Shown here: positions 27,151 through 36,820 of the stretch, in pieces | How the letters are laid out: every line of letters starts with the position of its first letter | Numbering within the stretch: position 1 is the first letter of the stretch | NCBI GenBank assembly: GCA_031459655.1 | Contig: JAVKID010000005.1 | Coordinates: 1 to 56,935, forward strand | Length of the DNA: 56,935 nt | Direction: 5' to 3' | From: Fervidifonticultor_A octavus_A | GTDB lineage: Bacteria; Sysuimicrobiota; Sysuimicrobiia; Sysuimicrobiales; Humicultoraceae | Translations under genes and position numbers: made by a program | The notes under the pieces: model-generated | What the model was told of the DNA's origin: nothing | Seen by the model: the letters and a program-made list of their open reading frames with translations, nothing else | The model's database searches: none

Positions 27151-28083
27151 CAACCTGGCGTCGAGTTCGAGCAACCCGCGGGTCCTCGCAACGTCGGAGG
27201 CCACCTGGGCCCTGAGCGCGTCCACGCTGTCGAACCGGCACTCGTCCCTCAACCGTTCGACAAACGCCAGTTCCAGAGATTCACCGTAGAGGTCCACGTC
27301 GGCGTCGAGGAGATGGGCCTCAACGGTCAGGCGCTCTTCCCCGAACGTGGGGCGCAGGCCGACGTTGACCGCGGCGCGGTACGTCTGGCCGCGGGCTGTG
27401 GCGTACGCGGCGTAGACCCCCCTGGCCGGGACGACCTTGTCGGCGGGCACCAGGAGGTTCGCGGTCGGCACGCCCAGGCGGCGGCCGCGGCCCTCGCCTG
27501 GCACCACCGTTCCGCGGACCGAGTACCACCGGCCCAGCCACTCGCCGGCGGTCCGCACATCCCCCTCGCGCAGCCGGTCCCGGATCGCGGTGCTGCTGAT
27601 GATCGTCCCCGCGTTGGTCACCGGCGGGACGACCGTGACGCCGATGTGCCTCTGCGCGGCCCAGGCCTCCAGGAATGCCGGCGTCCCCTCGCGGTCCCGG
27701 CCGAAGGCGTGGGTGGAGGAGAGCACGAAGCGGCGGGGACCGATCCGGCGCGCCAGCAGGTCCAGCCAGTCCGCCGCCCTCACCTGGCGCACCGCTTCCG
27801 TGAACCGCACGACCACCAGCACATCGACTCCCAGCGCGGCCAGCAGCGCGACGCGCTCTTCCAGGGTCGTCAGGAGGAAGGGCGCTTCCGGCGGCGCGAT
27901 GATGGTCAGAGGGTGCGGATCGAAGGTCAGGACGACCGCGTCCCCGCCTTCCTGGCCGGCCGCCTCGCAGGCCGTCTGGATCACCGCCCGATGGCCCAGG
28001 TGCACGCCGTCGAACGTCCCCAGGGCAAGGCAGACCGGCCGGCCGCCAGGACGGTACGCGTCGAGCCCCTCGACGATGATCAT
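27142..28083 (-). CDS. ribF: Riboflavin kinase/FAD synthetase
   Basis: Bifunctional RibF turns riboflavin into FMN and FAD. The 313-residue product has the nucleotidyltransferase motif LGTFDGVHLGH (about 21-31), ISSTAIRDRLREGD in mid-protein, and the C-terminal kinase domain with GVPTANL and VNVGLRPTFGE. ATG 28083 overlaps the truB stop (ATGA). The stop lies in the AT-rich island before rpsO, so it is probably the last gene of the rimP-led operon section. Confidence 0.95.
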   Translation of the reverse strand: MIIVEGLDAYRPGGRPVCLALGTFDGVHLGHRAVIQTACEAAGQEGGDAVVLTFDPHPLTIIAPPEAPFLLTTLEERVALLAALGVDVLVVVRFTEAVRQVRAADWLDLLARRIGPRRFVLSSTHAFGRDREGTPAFLEAWAAQRHIGVTVVPPVTNAGTIISSTAIRDRLREGDVRTAGEWLGRWYSVRGTVVPGEGRGRRLGVPTANLLVPADKVVPARGVYAAYATARGQTYRAAVNVGLRPTFGEERLTVEAHLLDADVDLYGESLELAFVERLRDECRFDSVDALRAQVASDVARTRGLLELDARLAK

Positions 28084-29027
28084 GACGTCCCGGGCCCGCG
28101 CAGGACCCTGAACGGGCGGAGCCGCCCGGCCTCCACCCGGGCCAGGGCGAGCAGCCCGCGGCTGTCGCGCACGCGGATCGGCCGCGACGGCGGCAGGCCG
28201 GCCCAGCCCGGCACCTGGAACAGCGGCAGCGGTCGGCCTTCCAGCACCTGATGCCGCTGCATGGCCGTGACCTCCACCGCCGGCAGATCCTCGAGGGCCT
28301 CATCCATGGACGCCAGGAATGTGGGCAGTCGGCCGTCGGCCACCGCGGCCGCGGCCTCCTCCAGCGTCAGGCTGTCGCGCACGTGGAAGCGCCCGACCCG
28401 GGTGCGCAGCACGAACGACGCATGCGCGCCGGTGCCCAGCCGCTGGCCGAGGTCGCGCGCCAGCGCCCGGATGTAGGTCCCCTTCGAGCATTCGACCTGC
28501 ACCAGCGCCGAAGCGCGCGGCCCGGGGGCGAAGTCCAGCACCCGGCACTCGGTGATCTCCACCCGGCGCGGCTCAACTTCCACCACGTCACCCCTGCGGG
28601 CGGCCTCGTAGAGCCGCTGACCGCCCCTGCGCACCGCAGAGACCATGGGTGGGATCTGGTCGAATGCGCCCACGAACCCGGCGAGCGCCGCCTCCACGGT
28701 CGCGCGGTCGAGGGAGGACGCATCGGCTTCGCCGGTGACCGCGCCGTAGGCGTCCCCCGTGTCGGTCGCCACGCCGAAGGTGAACTCCGCCCGGTACCCC
28801 TTGCGTTGATCGGTGAGGAATTCGGCGATGCGGGTCGCCGCCCCCAGGCAGCAGACCAGCACGCCGCAGGCCCCCGGGTCCAGGGTCCCGGTGTGGCCGA
28901 TGCGCCGCATGCCGAGCAGCCGCCGCAGGTCGTCGATGACGTCGTGGGACGTCATGCCCGGCGGTTTGAGCAAGTTGAGGACGCCGACGAACGGAGCGGG
29001 TCCTTCAGGAGCCTTCCGGCGCGTCAT
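28080..29027 (-). CDS. truB: tRNA pseudouridine(55) synthase
   Basis: TruB makes pseudouridine 55 in the T-loop of tRNAs. In the 315-residue product the catalytic Asp50 lies in HTGTLDPGACGVL, KPPGMTSHDV lies just before it, and a C-terminal PUA-like region follows (about 240-315). ATG 29027 with GGAGGGG upstream lies inside the end of nrnA, a 23-base overlap. Its neighbours rbfA, nrnA and ribF are the usual ones. It is also a metabolic counterpart of the psuKG operon in this window, since TruB products are one source of pseudouridine. Confidence 0.95.
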   Translation of the reverse strand: MTRRKAPEGPAPFVGVLNLLKPPGMTSHDVIDDLRRLLGMRRIGHTGTLDPGACGVLVCCLGAATRIAEFLTDQRKGYRAEFTFGVATDTGDAYGAVTGEADASSLDRATVEAALAGFVGAFDQIPPMVSAVRRGGQRLYEAARRGDVVEVEPRRVEITECRVLDFAPGPRASALVQVECSKGTYIRALARDLGQRLGTGAHASFVLRTRVGRFHVRDSLTLEEAAAAVADGRLPTFLASMDEALEDLPAVEVTAMQRHQVLEGRPLPLFQVPGWAGLPPSRPIRVRDSRGLLALARVEAGRLRPFRVLRGPGTS

Positions 29028-29994
29028 CAGCCCCTCCAGTCACCTCAAGGGCGGCGGCATCCAGGGCACGGCGCACCACATCCCGCAGCGTGCCGCTGAC
29101 CTCCGCGCCGGCCGCAGCGCGGTGCCCGCCGCCACCCAGGGCCCTCGCCACGCGATCGGCCCTGGCCCCGTTCCGGGTGCGGATCGACACGCGGACCCCC
29201 CCTTCCCGGTCCTCAAAGGTCATCGCCACCCGGACGCCGGCGATCGTTCGGAGCACGCCCGCAATTCCCGAGACCTCCTCGCCCGTGGCGCCGGCGGCGG
29301 CCAGCATCGCCGGGGTGATCAACGTCGTCGCCACCGCGCCGCCGTGGTGGAGCGTCAGGCCGGCGAGCGCGTGGCCCAGCAGGCGCAGGGCCGATGGGGG
29401 CTGGTCCTCGTAGACGGCGCGCACGATCTCGTGGATCGTCGCCCCCCGCTCCACCAGGTCAGCGGCCAGGCGCAGGGTCCTGGGCGTCGTGTTCGCGTAC
29501 CGGAAGACGCCGGTGTCCGTCACCAGCGCCGTCAGCAGCCCGAGCGCGATGGGCCGATCGATGGGGACGCCCAGGCGGCCGATCAGGTCGGCCACCTGCT
29601 CCCCCACCGCCGCGGCGGCCGGATCCCAATCGGTGAGGTGCGCGTAGGGGGTGTGGTCGGCGTGGTGGTCGATGGCCGCGATGATCCCGGCCCGTCGGAC
29701 CGCGGCCTCCAGGGGGCCGGACCGATCCAGGGTGCTGCACTCCATCGTCACGGCGACCTGCACGGCGTCGGCGTCGTCCACACCGGTGACGACCTCTCCG
29801 GCTCCGGGGAGGAACCGGAGCGACGGGGGGACGCCGTCTGGGCTCGCCACCGTGGCGGCCACGCCGAGGCGATCCAGGGCCGCCGCCAGCGCCAGCCCGG
29901 CGCCGAGGCAGTCGCCGTCGGGACCCACATGGCAGACGATGAGGACGCGCCGGCTAGCCCGTAGCGTCCGGGCGATGGCCGCCCGCTCCTCCAC
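29005..29994 (-). CDS. nrnA: DHH-family nanoRNase/pAp phosphatase
   Basis: NrnA degrades short oligoribonucleotides and dephosphorylates pAp. The 329-residue product carries HVGPDGDCLGA (motif I) near the N-terminus, AIDHHADHTPYAH (DHH motif) near 115, and the C-terminal DHHA1 motif GGGGHRAAAGA. GTG 29994 has GGAGGG upstream and lies 41 bases inside the end of rbfA. The overlaps on both sides imply translational coupling. Confidence 0.92.
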   Translation of the reverse strand: MEERAAIARTLRASRRVLIVCHVGPDGDCLGAGLALAAALDRLGVAATVASPDGVPPSLRFLPGAGEVVTGVDDADAVQVAVTMECSTLDRSGPLEAAVRRAGIIAAIDHHADHTPYAHLTDWDPAAAAVGEQVADLIGRLGVPIDRPIALGLLTALVTDTGVFRYANTTPRTLRLAADLVERGATIHEIVRAVYEDQPPSALRLLGHALAGLTLHHGGAVATTLITPAMLAAAGATGEEVSGIAGVLRTIAGVRVAMTFEDREGGVRVSIRTRNGARADRVARALGGGGHRAAAGAEVSGTLRDVVRRALDAAALEVTGGADDAPEGS

Positions 29995-30340
29995 CCGATC
30001 CCTCCCCGACCTCCCGCATCAGGGAGACGACGCGGGCGCCGCGTTCGATGGACTCGTCGAGGCGAAAGAGGATCTCGGGCACGAACCGCACCTGGAGTCG
30101 CGCGCCGAGCGCGGAGCGGATGTGACCCCGCGCGCGCTCCAGTCCCTCCATCGAGCGCTGCTTGGCCGCCTCGTCCCCCAGCACGCTGACGAAGATCTTG
30201 GCGTGTCGCAGATCGGTACTGACGACCACGTCGGTGATCGAGACGAACCCGATGCGCGGGTCCTTGAGTTCGCGCTGGATGATCTCGCTGGCCTCAGTGC
30301 GGATGACCTCGGCGAGGCGCTCGGCGCGGGTGGGGGGCAT
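29954..30340 (-). CDS. rbfA: Ribosome-binding factor A
   Basis: RbfA helps mature the 5' end of 16S rRNA in the 30S subunit. The 128-residue KH-fold protein has RAERLAEVIRTEASEIIQREL at the start, DLRHAKIFVSV in the core and the PEILFRLDES motif. ATG 30340 with GGTGGAG nine bases upstream is preferred over GTG 30355. The C-terminal 20 residues are Gly-rich and overlap nrnA. Confidence 0.93.
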   Translation of the reverse strand: MPPTRAERLAEVIRTEASEIIQRELKDPRIGFVSITDVVVSTDLRHAKIFVSVLGDEAAKQRSMEGLERARGHIRSALGARLQVRFVPEILFRLDESIERGARVVSLMREVGEGSGGGAGGHRPDATG

Positions 30341-30355
30341 CGTGGCTGGCTCCAC

Positions 30356-30643
30356 CTACCGGATCTCGATCTGGACGTCCACCAGGACCACCTCGCCCTG
30401 GTGGTCGACGAAGTCGGTCACCCGGGAGAGGATGGCATGGGCGTGCCGGGCAGAGGTGGAGATACAGGCAAAGGCCAGCGTCGCCCGCCGCCACTGCTCA
30501 TGGTGGTCCACCTCGGCGGCGCTCACGCGGAACCGCTGCTGCGCCCGCTCGATCAGGCTCTTGATGGCGCGGCGCTTGTCCTTCAGCCCCCGCGCGCCCG
30601 GCAGGCCCACTTCGACCCGTGCGACCCCCACGACGATGGACAC
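30356..30643 (-). CDS. ylxP: DUF503 protein (YlxP)
   Basis: A 95-residue YlxP/DUF503 protein with the family patterns LKDKRRAIKSLIERAQQRF and AEVDHHEQWRRATLAFACIS. Its exact function is unresolved; B. subtilis YlxP belongs to the infB operon and has been linked to ribosome maturation. The gene lies between infB and rbfA, its normal position, with five bases after infB. The start is GTG 30643. Confidence 0.9.
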   Translation of the reverse strand: MSIVVGVARVEVGLPGARGLKDKRRAIKSLIERAQQRFRVSAAEVDHHEQWRRATLAFACISTSARHAHAILSRVTDFVDHQGEVVLVDVQIEIR

Positions 30644-30648
30644 GTCCC

Positions 30649-33222
30649 CTACGCTGGCACCTGCTGGACCTCGTAGGCTTCAATCACATCGCGTTCTTTG
30701 ATGTCATTGAACCGCTCGAGCGCGATCCCGCACTCGAACCCCTCGGCGACTTCGCGGACGTCCTCCTTGAACCTCCGCAGCGAGGCGATGCGGCCCTCGT
30801 AGACGACGGCGCCGTCGCGGATCAGCCGGGCCATGGCCCCGCGCACCATGCGGCCGCCGGTGACGTACGAACCCGCCACGGCGCCCAGCCGGGAGATCAC
30901 GAACACCCGGCGCACCTCTGCCTGGCCCAGCACGACCTCCTGCGTCTTGGGCGCCACCAGGCCCTTCTGGAGTTGCGCCAGGTCGTCCAGCACCTCATAG
31001 ATGATCCGGTACAACCGCACGTCCACGCGCTCCGATTCGGCCACCTGGCGCACGTGGGCCTCCGGCCGCACGTTGAACCCGATCACGATCGCGCGGCTGG
31101 CCGCGGCCAGCATGATGTCCGACTCGGACACGTTGCCGACGCCGGCATGCAGGATCGAGATCTTCACCTCGGGCGTCGTCAGTTTCGACAGCGCGCCCTG
31201 CAAGGCTTCGATGGAGCCATGGGTGTCCGCCTTGAGGACCAGGCGCAGTTCCTTCGGCCCCTCCTCCCCTGCGACTTCCACGCCGGCGGGGCGGGCGGCG
31301 GCCTGTTCGGCGGCCCGCCGCCGCTCCCGCCGCTCGTCCGCCACCGCCCGGGCCATCCGCTCGTCCCGGACGACCTCGAGCAGGTCGCCGGCGACCGGCA
31401 CATCCACCAGGCCGAGGACCTCCACGGGGACGGACGGCCCCGCCTGCTCGCGGCGCTCGCCACGCGCATCCATCATGGCCCGGACCCGGCCGTAGGTCTC
31501 GCCGGCGACCACCGCGTCGCCGACCCGCAGCGTCCCCTCCTGCACCAGGACGGTGGCGACCGGACCCCGTCCGCGATCCAGGCGCGCCTCGATGATCGTC
31601 CCGCGGGCCGGCCGGTCCTCCTCTGCGCGCAGCTCCTGGAGGTCGGCGACGAGGAGGATCATCTCCAGCAGGTGTTCCAGCCCGGTCCGCTGCCTGGCCG
31701 AGACCGGCACCACGATGGTCTCTCCGCCCCACTCCTCCGGGACTAGGCCGAGGTCGGCCAGTTGCTGCTTGACCCGGTCGGGGTTGGCCTGGGGCAGGTC
31801 CATCTTGTTCAGGGCGACGACGATGGGCACGCCCGCTGCGCGCGCGTGATTGACCGCCTCCACCGTCTGCGGCATGACGCCGTCGTCGGCAGCGACCACC
31901 AGCACCGCGATGTCGGTGACCTGGGCGCCCCGCGCCCGTAGCGTGGTAAACGCCTCGTGGCCCGGGGTGTCGATGAAAACGATCTTCCGGCCCTCCCACT
32001 CGACGACCGAGGCGCCGATGTGCTGAGTGATCCCGCCGAACTCGGCCTCGGCGACCCGGGTCTGGCGGATGGCGTCCAGCAGCGAGGTCTTGCCGTGATC
32101 CACGTGCCCCATCACCGTGACGACCGGCGGTCTGGATGGCGCGCCGGCGCCCGCGGCCACGGTCAGCCGCTCGATCTTCCGGGCCGGCGCCTCCGCCGCC
32201 TCTGACGGCACCCGACGGACAACGGTGCCGAACGACTCCGCCACCGCCGCGGCCAACTCCAGCGGGACCTGCTGGTTGATGCCGGCCAGCACGCCTCTGT
32301 CCAGGAGCCGGCGGACGACCTCGCCTGCCGGAGCCTGGAGGCGGGCGGCGAGCTCGCCCACAGCAATCGGGCCGCTCAACTCGATCTCGCTGGCGACCTG
32401 CGGAGCCACCTCCACCGGTGCCGGTTCGGCCCGGCGCGGCGCCGGTCGTCTTCGACGGATCGGCCGTAGGGTGGGCCGCCGGGGCTGAACCTGGGGCCGG
32501 CCCGCCGGCTTGCCCTCGGGGGAGCGGCGCCGCTCGGGCGGCTGGGCCCTGGGCGGGACCGGCTTCTCGGGCACGGGAAGGAGGGGCCCGACGGGAGGGA
32601 CGACCTCACGCGGCGTCTCCCGCGGGGCCTCGCGCCGCGGAGGCCGGACCGGCTCGATCCGGACCCCGGCGGGTTCCTCGGGCGCAGGGCGGGTCGGGAC
32701 GCGTGGCACCTTCGGCATCTCGACGGGCGGCGCTGCAGGGGCGGCAGAGGCCGCGGCGGCGGCCGGCCCCACCGGAGTCGGCGCGGCCTGGGCCGGTGCG
32801 GCGGGCGCTGGCGCGGCGGGCCGGGACACCACCCTGGGAGGAGCGGTCTCGGCCGGCGCCGCCGGCGGTGCTGCCTGCAGCGGAGGGGCCGCGGCAGCCG
32901 GCTCGGCGGGCGCAGGCGCTTCCGCTGCAGGCGGTGGGATGACAATCTTGCGCACGCCGAGGATCCGCTCGCCGGTCGGCGTCTTCGACTCGGGCCTGGG
33001 GGGTCCGACCGGAGCCGGCGGAGGAGGCGGGGCGGGCGACGGCGCAGCGGCGGCCTTCTTGCCCTTGGGTCGCGTGGCCACGATGTGCGCGCGGACGCGC
33101 TCCTCCTGGACCACTGTCAGGCTGCTGCTGTGACTCTTCACCGGCACCTTGAGCGATGCCAGGACGTCCATCAGTTCCTTGGCGGTGAGCCCCAGTTCTT
33201 TCGCCAGTTCGTACACCCGCAT
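30649..33222 (-). CDS. infB: Translation initiation factor IF-2
   Basis: IF-2 delivers initiator tRNA to the 30S subunit. The 857-residue product has an N-terminal IF2_N motif (VYELAKELGLTAKELMDVL), then a roughly 220-residue low-complexity Pro/Ala/Arg-rich stretch, a second IF2_N-like segment near 290-340, the GTPase domain with GHVDHGKT near 370 and NKMD further on, and the EF-Tu-like domains II and C1-C2. ATG 33222 has AGGAGG seven bases upstream. The disordered insert is long but within the range for high-GC genomes. Confidence 0.96.
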   Translation of the reverse strand: MRVYELAKELGLTAKELMDVLASLKVPVKSHSSSLTVVQEERVRAHIVATRPKGKKAAAAPSPAPPPPPAPVGPPRPESKTPTGERILGVRKIVIPPPAAEAPAPAEPAAAAPPLQAAPPAAPAETAPPRVVSRPAAPAPAAPAQAAPTPVGPAAAAASAAPAAPPVEMPKVPRVPTRPAPEEPAGVRIEPVRPPRREAPRETPREVVPPVGPLLPVPEKPVPPRAQPPERRRSPEGKPAGRPQVQPRRPTLRPIRRRRPAPRRAEPAPVEVAPQVASEIELSGPIAVGELAARLQAPAGEVVRRLLDRGVLAGINQQVPLELAAAVAESFGTVVRRVPSEAAEAPARKIERLTVAAGAGAPSRPPVVTVMGHVDHGKTSLLDAIRQTRVAEAEFGGITQHIGASVVEWEGRKIVFIDTPGHEAFTTLRARGAQVTDIAVLVVAADDGVMPQTVEAVNHARAAGVPIVVALNKMDLPQANPDRVKQQLADLGLVPEEWGGETIVVPVSARQRTGLEHLLEMILLVADLQELRAEEDRPARGTIIEARLDRGRGPVATVLVQEGTLRVGDAVVAGETYGRVRAMMDARGERREQAGPSVPVEVLGLVDVPVAGDLLEVVRDERMARAVADERRERRRAAEQAAARPAGVEVAGEEGPKELRLVLKADTHGSIEALQGALSKLTTPEVKISILHAGVGNVSESDIMLAAASRAIVIGFNVRPEAHVRQVAESERVDVRLYRIIYEVLDDLAQLQKGLVAPKTQEVVLGQAEVRRVFVISRLGAVAGSYVTGGRMVRGAMARLIRDGAVVYEGRIASLRRFKEDVREVAEGFECGIALERFNDIKERDVIEAYEVQQVPA

Positions 33223-33234
33223 CCGGCGGCCTCC

Positions 33235-33528
33235 TTACGTCCTTCCTTGCCCCTGCCCTGCCCGACGTGCCACGGCGGCCCGCAGGTCGGCAGCCGTCGG
33301 CTCCGGGATGGGGACCTCGAGCGCGTGCTGGAGGCGTCCCTCGCGCACCGCGATCTCGGCGCAGTCGCCGGACGGGCAGACGTAGGCGCCTCGGCCGGAG
33401 GCCTTCCCGGTCGGATCGACGCGCACCTCCCCTCCGGGCGTACGGACCACGCGGACCAACTCGCGCTTGGGTCGCATCTGGCGGCACGCCACGCACTGGC
33501 GCTGGGGAATGTGACGGGCCTTCGGCAT
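33235..33528 (-). CDS. ylxR: YlxR/RnpM RNA-binding protein (DUF448)
   Basis: A 97-residue YlxR protein with QRQCVACRQMRPKRELVRVVR and GRGAYVC. The family binds RNA; in B. subtilis it was named RnpM for binding RNase P RNA. It lies between nusA and infB as usual. ATG 33528 has GGAGG five bases upstream. The Cys residues of the first motif could hold a metal, though many homologues lack some of them. Confidence 0.92.
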   Translation of the reverse strand: MPKARHIPQRQCVACRQMRPKRELVRVVRTPGGEVRVDPTGKASGRGAYVCPSGDCAEIAVREGRLQHALEVPIPEPTAADLRAAVARRAGQGQGRT

Positions 33529-33544
33529 GGTCCTCCGATGACGG

Positions 33545-34726
<1,182 letters not shown>

Positions 34727-34730
34727 GGAT

Positions 34731-35240
34731 TCACGCGCCCCCCTTGAGGAAGTCCTCCCGCAGATCGTCCATGTCCACCGCCAGGTGCGCCCGGGCGACG
34801 TCGGCCAGCGGCAGGTGGACGGCCTGCGCCTCGACCTCCAGCACGACCCGATCCTGCTCCAGTCCCAGCAGCCGACCCTTCCACCGCCGGCGGCCGTGGA
34901 TGGGCCGGTGCGTGGTCACCTCAACCTTGCGGCCGGCGAACCGGCGGTAGTCAGCCTCGCTGCGCAGGGGCCGGTCCAGGCCCGGCGAGGCCACCTCCAG
35001 CGTGTAGGCATGCGGGATGGGGTCGTGGAGGTCCAGCGCCCGGCCGAGTTCCTCCGCGACCAGAGCGCAGTCGTCCACGCTGACCCCAACCTCGCGATCC
35101 AGGTACTCCACGCTGATCCTCACGATCGTCCGTGGTCCCTCGCCGAGCACGTCCAGCCCGGCCAGGGCCAGCCCGTACCGTTGCGCCACGGCATCGGCCA
35201 GTTTCTCGACCTGCCCGGCCCACACGGGTCGCCTGGTCAC
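34731..35240 (-). CDS. rimP: Ribosome maturation factor RimP
   Basis: RimP assists 30S maturation. The 169-residue product from GTG 35240 has the family core VRISVEYLDREVGVSVDDCALVAEELG and YTLEVASPGLDRPL. GTG 35240 is chosen because AGGTGG lies about seven bases upstream; the longer frame to 35282 would run through the U-tract terminator at 35264-35293, so it is rejected. It heads the nusA-infB operon. The upstream leader contains a promoter and three hairpins ending in an intrinsic terminator. Confidence 0.92.
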   Translation of the reverse strand: MTRRPVWAGQVEKLADAVAQRYGLALAGLDVLGEGPRTIVRISVEYLDREVGVSVDDCALVAEELGRALDLHDPIPHAYTLEVASPGLDRPLRSEADYRRFAGRKVEVTTHRPIHGRRRWKGRLLGLEQDRVVLEVEAQAVHLPLADVARAHLAVDMDDLREDFLKGGA

Positions 35241-35263
35241 GGCCTGCCACCTCCCGCCGCCAT

Positions 35264-35293
35264 AAAAAACGAGCGGGCCCACACACCCACTCG
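35264..35293 (-). terminator. Intrinsic terminator/attenuator in the rimP leader
   Basis: On the minus strand an 8-bp stem (35293-35286 with 35277-35270, one G-U pair) and an 8-base loop are followed directly by six T (35269-35264). It ends only 24 bases before the rimP start. Two further hairpins precede it in the leader: 35333-35348 (7-bp stem) and 35306-35324 (7-bp arms). It could terminate readthrough from asnS, but since the promoter at 35351-35380 lies upstream of it, attenuation of the rimP-nusA operon is the simpler reading. Confidence 0.75.
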
Positions 35294-35350
35294 CGTCACC
35301 GCATCGACCGGCGGAGAGCCGGCCTCGTTCAGCAGCGGTCTACCGCTGTG

Positions 35351-35380
35351 ATGCTACCACACGGCGCCACAGGGAGGCAA
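35351..35380 (-). promoter_or_regulatory. Probable promoter of the rimP-nusA-infB operon
   Basis: On the minus strand TTGCCT (35380-35375), an 18-base spacer and TAGCAT (35356-35351). The -10 is identical to that of the strong-looking mnmA promoter. Transcripts would start near 35344 and run through about 80 bases of structured leader to the terminator before rimP. Confidence 0.6.
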
Positions 35381-35400
35381 GTCTCTCTGCTCGTCGGGCT

Positions 35401-35432
35401 CGTCGGGCAGCCGGGCCGCGTCCTGCCCGACG
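35401..35432 (-). terminator. GC hairpin behind asnS
   Basis: A perfect 10-bp stem (35401-35410 with 35423-35432) with a 12-base loop starts nine bases after the asnS stop. There is no U-tract. It probably ends or protects the asnS mRNA. Confidence 0.55.
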
Positions 35433-35441
35433 CTCCACGCG

Positions 35442-36758
35442 CTATGGATACAACCGGTTCAGCAGCCGCGGGAACGGGATCGTCTCGCGCACGTGCTCCA
35501 GGCCGCAGGTCCACGCCACCGTCCGCTCGATGCCGACTCCGAACCCGGAGTGCGGCACCGAGCCGTAGCGGCGCAGGTCCACGTACCACCGGTACGCCTC
35601 GGGCGGCAGGCGGTGCTCGCCGATCCGCTGCTCCAGCAGCGCCCGGTCGTGGATGCGCTGGCCGCCGCCGATGATCTCGCCGTAGCCTTCGGGAGCCAGC
35701 AGGTCGGCGCCCAGGACGACCTCGGGCCGCCGGGGATCTGGTTGCATGTAGAAGGCCTTGCACTGCGCCGGATAGCGGTGGATGAAGACCGGCCGGTCGA
35801 AGTGCGTGCTCAGCGCGGTCTCCTCGTCCCCGCCCAGGTCCTCGCCCCAGGCCACGGTCATCCCCTTGGCGGCCAGGAGCTGCAGCGCCTCGTCGTAGGA
35901 AATCCGGGGGAAGGGTGGGACGGCCCGCTCCAGCGGTCCGACATCCCGCTCCAGGGTCTTCAGCTCGTTGCGGCAGCGATCCAGCACCCGGGCCACGACC
36001 GCGGCCACGAAGTCCTCGGCCAGCGCCATGCACTCGTCCAGTTCCATGAACGCGGCCTCGGGCTCCAGCATCCAGAACTCGATGAGGTGGCGACGGGTCT
36101 TGCTCTTCTCGGCGCGGAAGGTGGGACCGAGGCAGTAGACCCGGCCAAACGCCATGGCCGCCGCCTCGTTGTAGAGCTGGCCCGACTGCGTCAGGTAGGC
36201 GGTCCCCAGGTCGAAGTACTGGGTGGCGAACAGGGTGGTCGTCCCCTCGGCCGCCGCCGGCGTCAGGATCGGCGCGTCCACGCGCAGGTAGCCGTGACCA
36301 TCCAGGTAGTCGGTCATGGCGCGGATGATCTCGGCGCGCACCCGCATGATGGCGCGCTGCCGGCTGCTGCGCAGCCAGAGGTGCCGGTGGTCCATGAGGA
36401 ACTCGACCCCGTGCTCCTTGGGCGTGATGGGATAGGGCTCAGCCTGGTGGAGCACGCGCATCGAGGTCACCGCCACCTCGACCCCTCCCGGCGCGCGGGG
36501 ATCCTCCCGCACCGTGCCGGTGAGGACCAGGCTGCTCTCCTGGGGCAGGTGGTCGGCCTGCACGAACGTCTCCTCGGGCACGTCCTGCCGGGACACAACG
36601 GCCTGGACCACGCCCGTGCCGTCACGCACCAGCAGGAAGTGGATCTTGCCGCTGCTGCGGCGGTTGGTCAGCCAGCCCCGGAGCTCCACCGTCTTCCCGA
36701 GGTGCCCGGGCAGCGCCTCGATCGGAACCCGCAGCGCGGCCTGCGGTGCCTGGCTCAC
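35442..36758 (-). CDS. asnS: Asparaginyl-tRNA synthetase
   Basis: Class IIb synthetase charging tRNA-Asn with asparagine. The 438-residue product has an N-terminal OB-fold anticodon domain (VELRGWLTNRRSSGKIHFLLVRDG), motif 2 with FRAEKSKTRRHLIEFWMLE and motif 3 with GFGVGIERTVAW. GTG 36758 has GAGGAGGG about eight bases upstream; ATG 36800 is less likely. It diverges from the HAD phosphatase gene. Its presence means Asn-tRNA is made directly, which agrees with the discriminating type of AspRS encoded at 45980-47752. Confidence 0.95.
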   Translation of the reverse strand: MSQAPQAALRVPIEALPGHLGKTVELRGWLTNRRSSGKIHFLLVRDGTGVVQAVVSRQDVPEETFVQADHLPQESSLVLTGTVREDPRAPGGVEVAVTSMRVLHQAEPYPITPKEHGVEFLMDHRHLWLRSSRQRAIMRVRAEIIRAMTDYLDGHGYLRVDAPILTPAAAEGTTTLFATQYFDLGTAYLTQSGQLYNEAAAMAFGRVYCLGPTFRAEKSKTRRHLIEFWMLEPEAAFMELDECMALAEDFVAAVVARVLDRCRNELKTLERDVGPLERAVPPFPRISYDEALQLLAAKGMTVAWGEDLGGDEETALSTHFDRPVFIHRYPAQCKAFYMQPDPRRPEVVLGADLLAPEGYGEIIGGGQRIHDRALLEQRIGEHRLPPEAYRWYVDLRRYGSVPHSGFGVGIERTVAWTCGLEHVRETIPFPRLLNRLYP

Positions 36759-36820
36759 GCCCTCACCCTCCTCGCACGGCAGGAAGCGCGGTCGGTCCAT
36801 GGAATCTCCGGAGTGGACCC

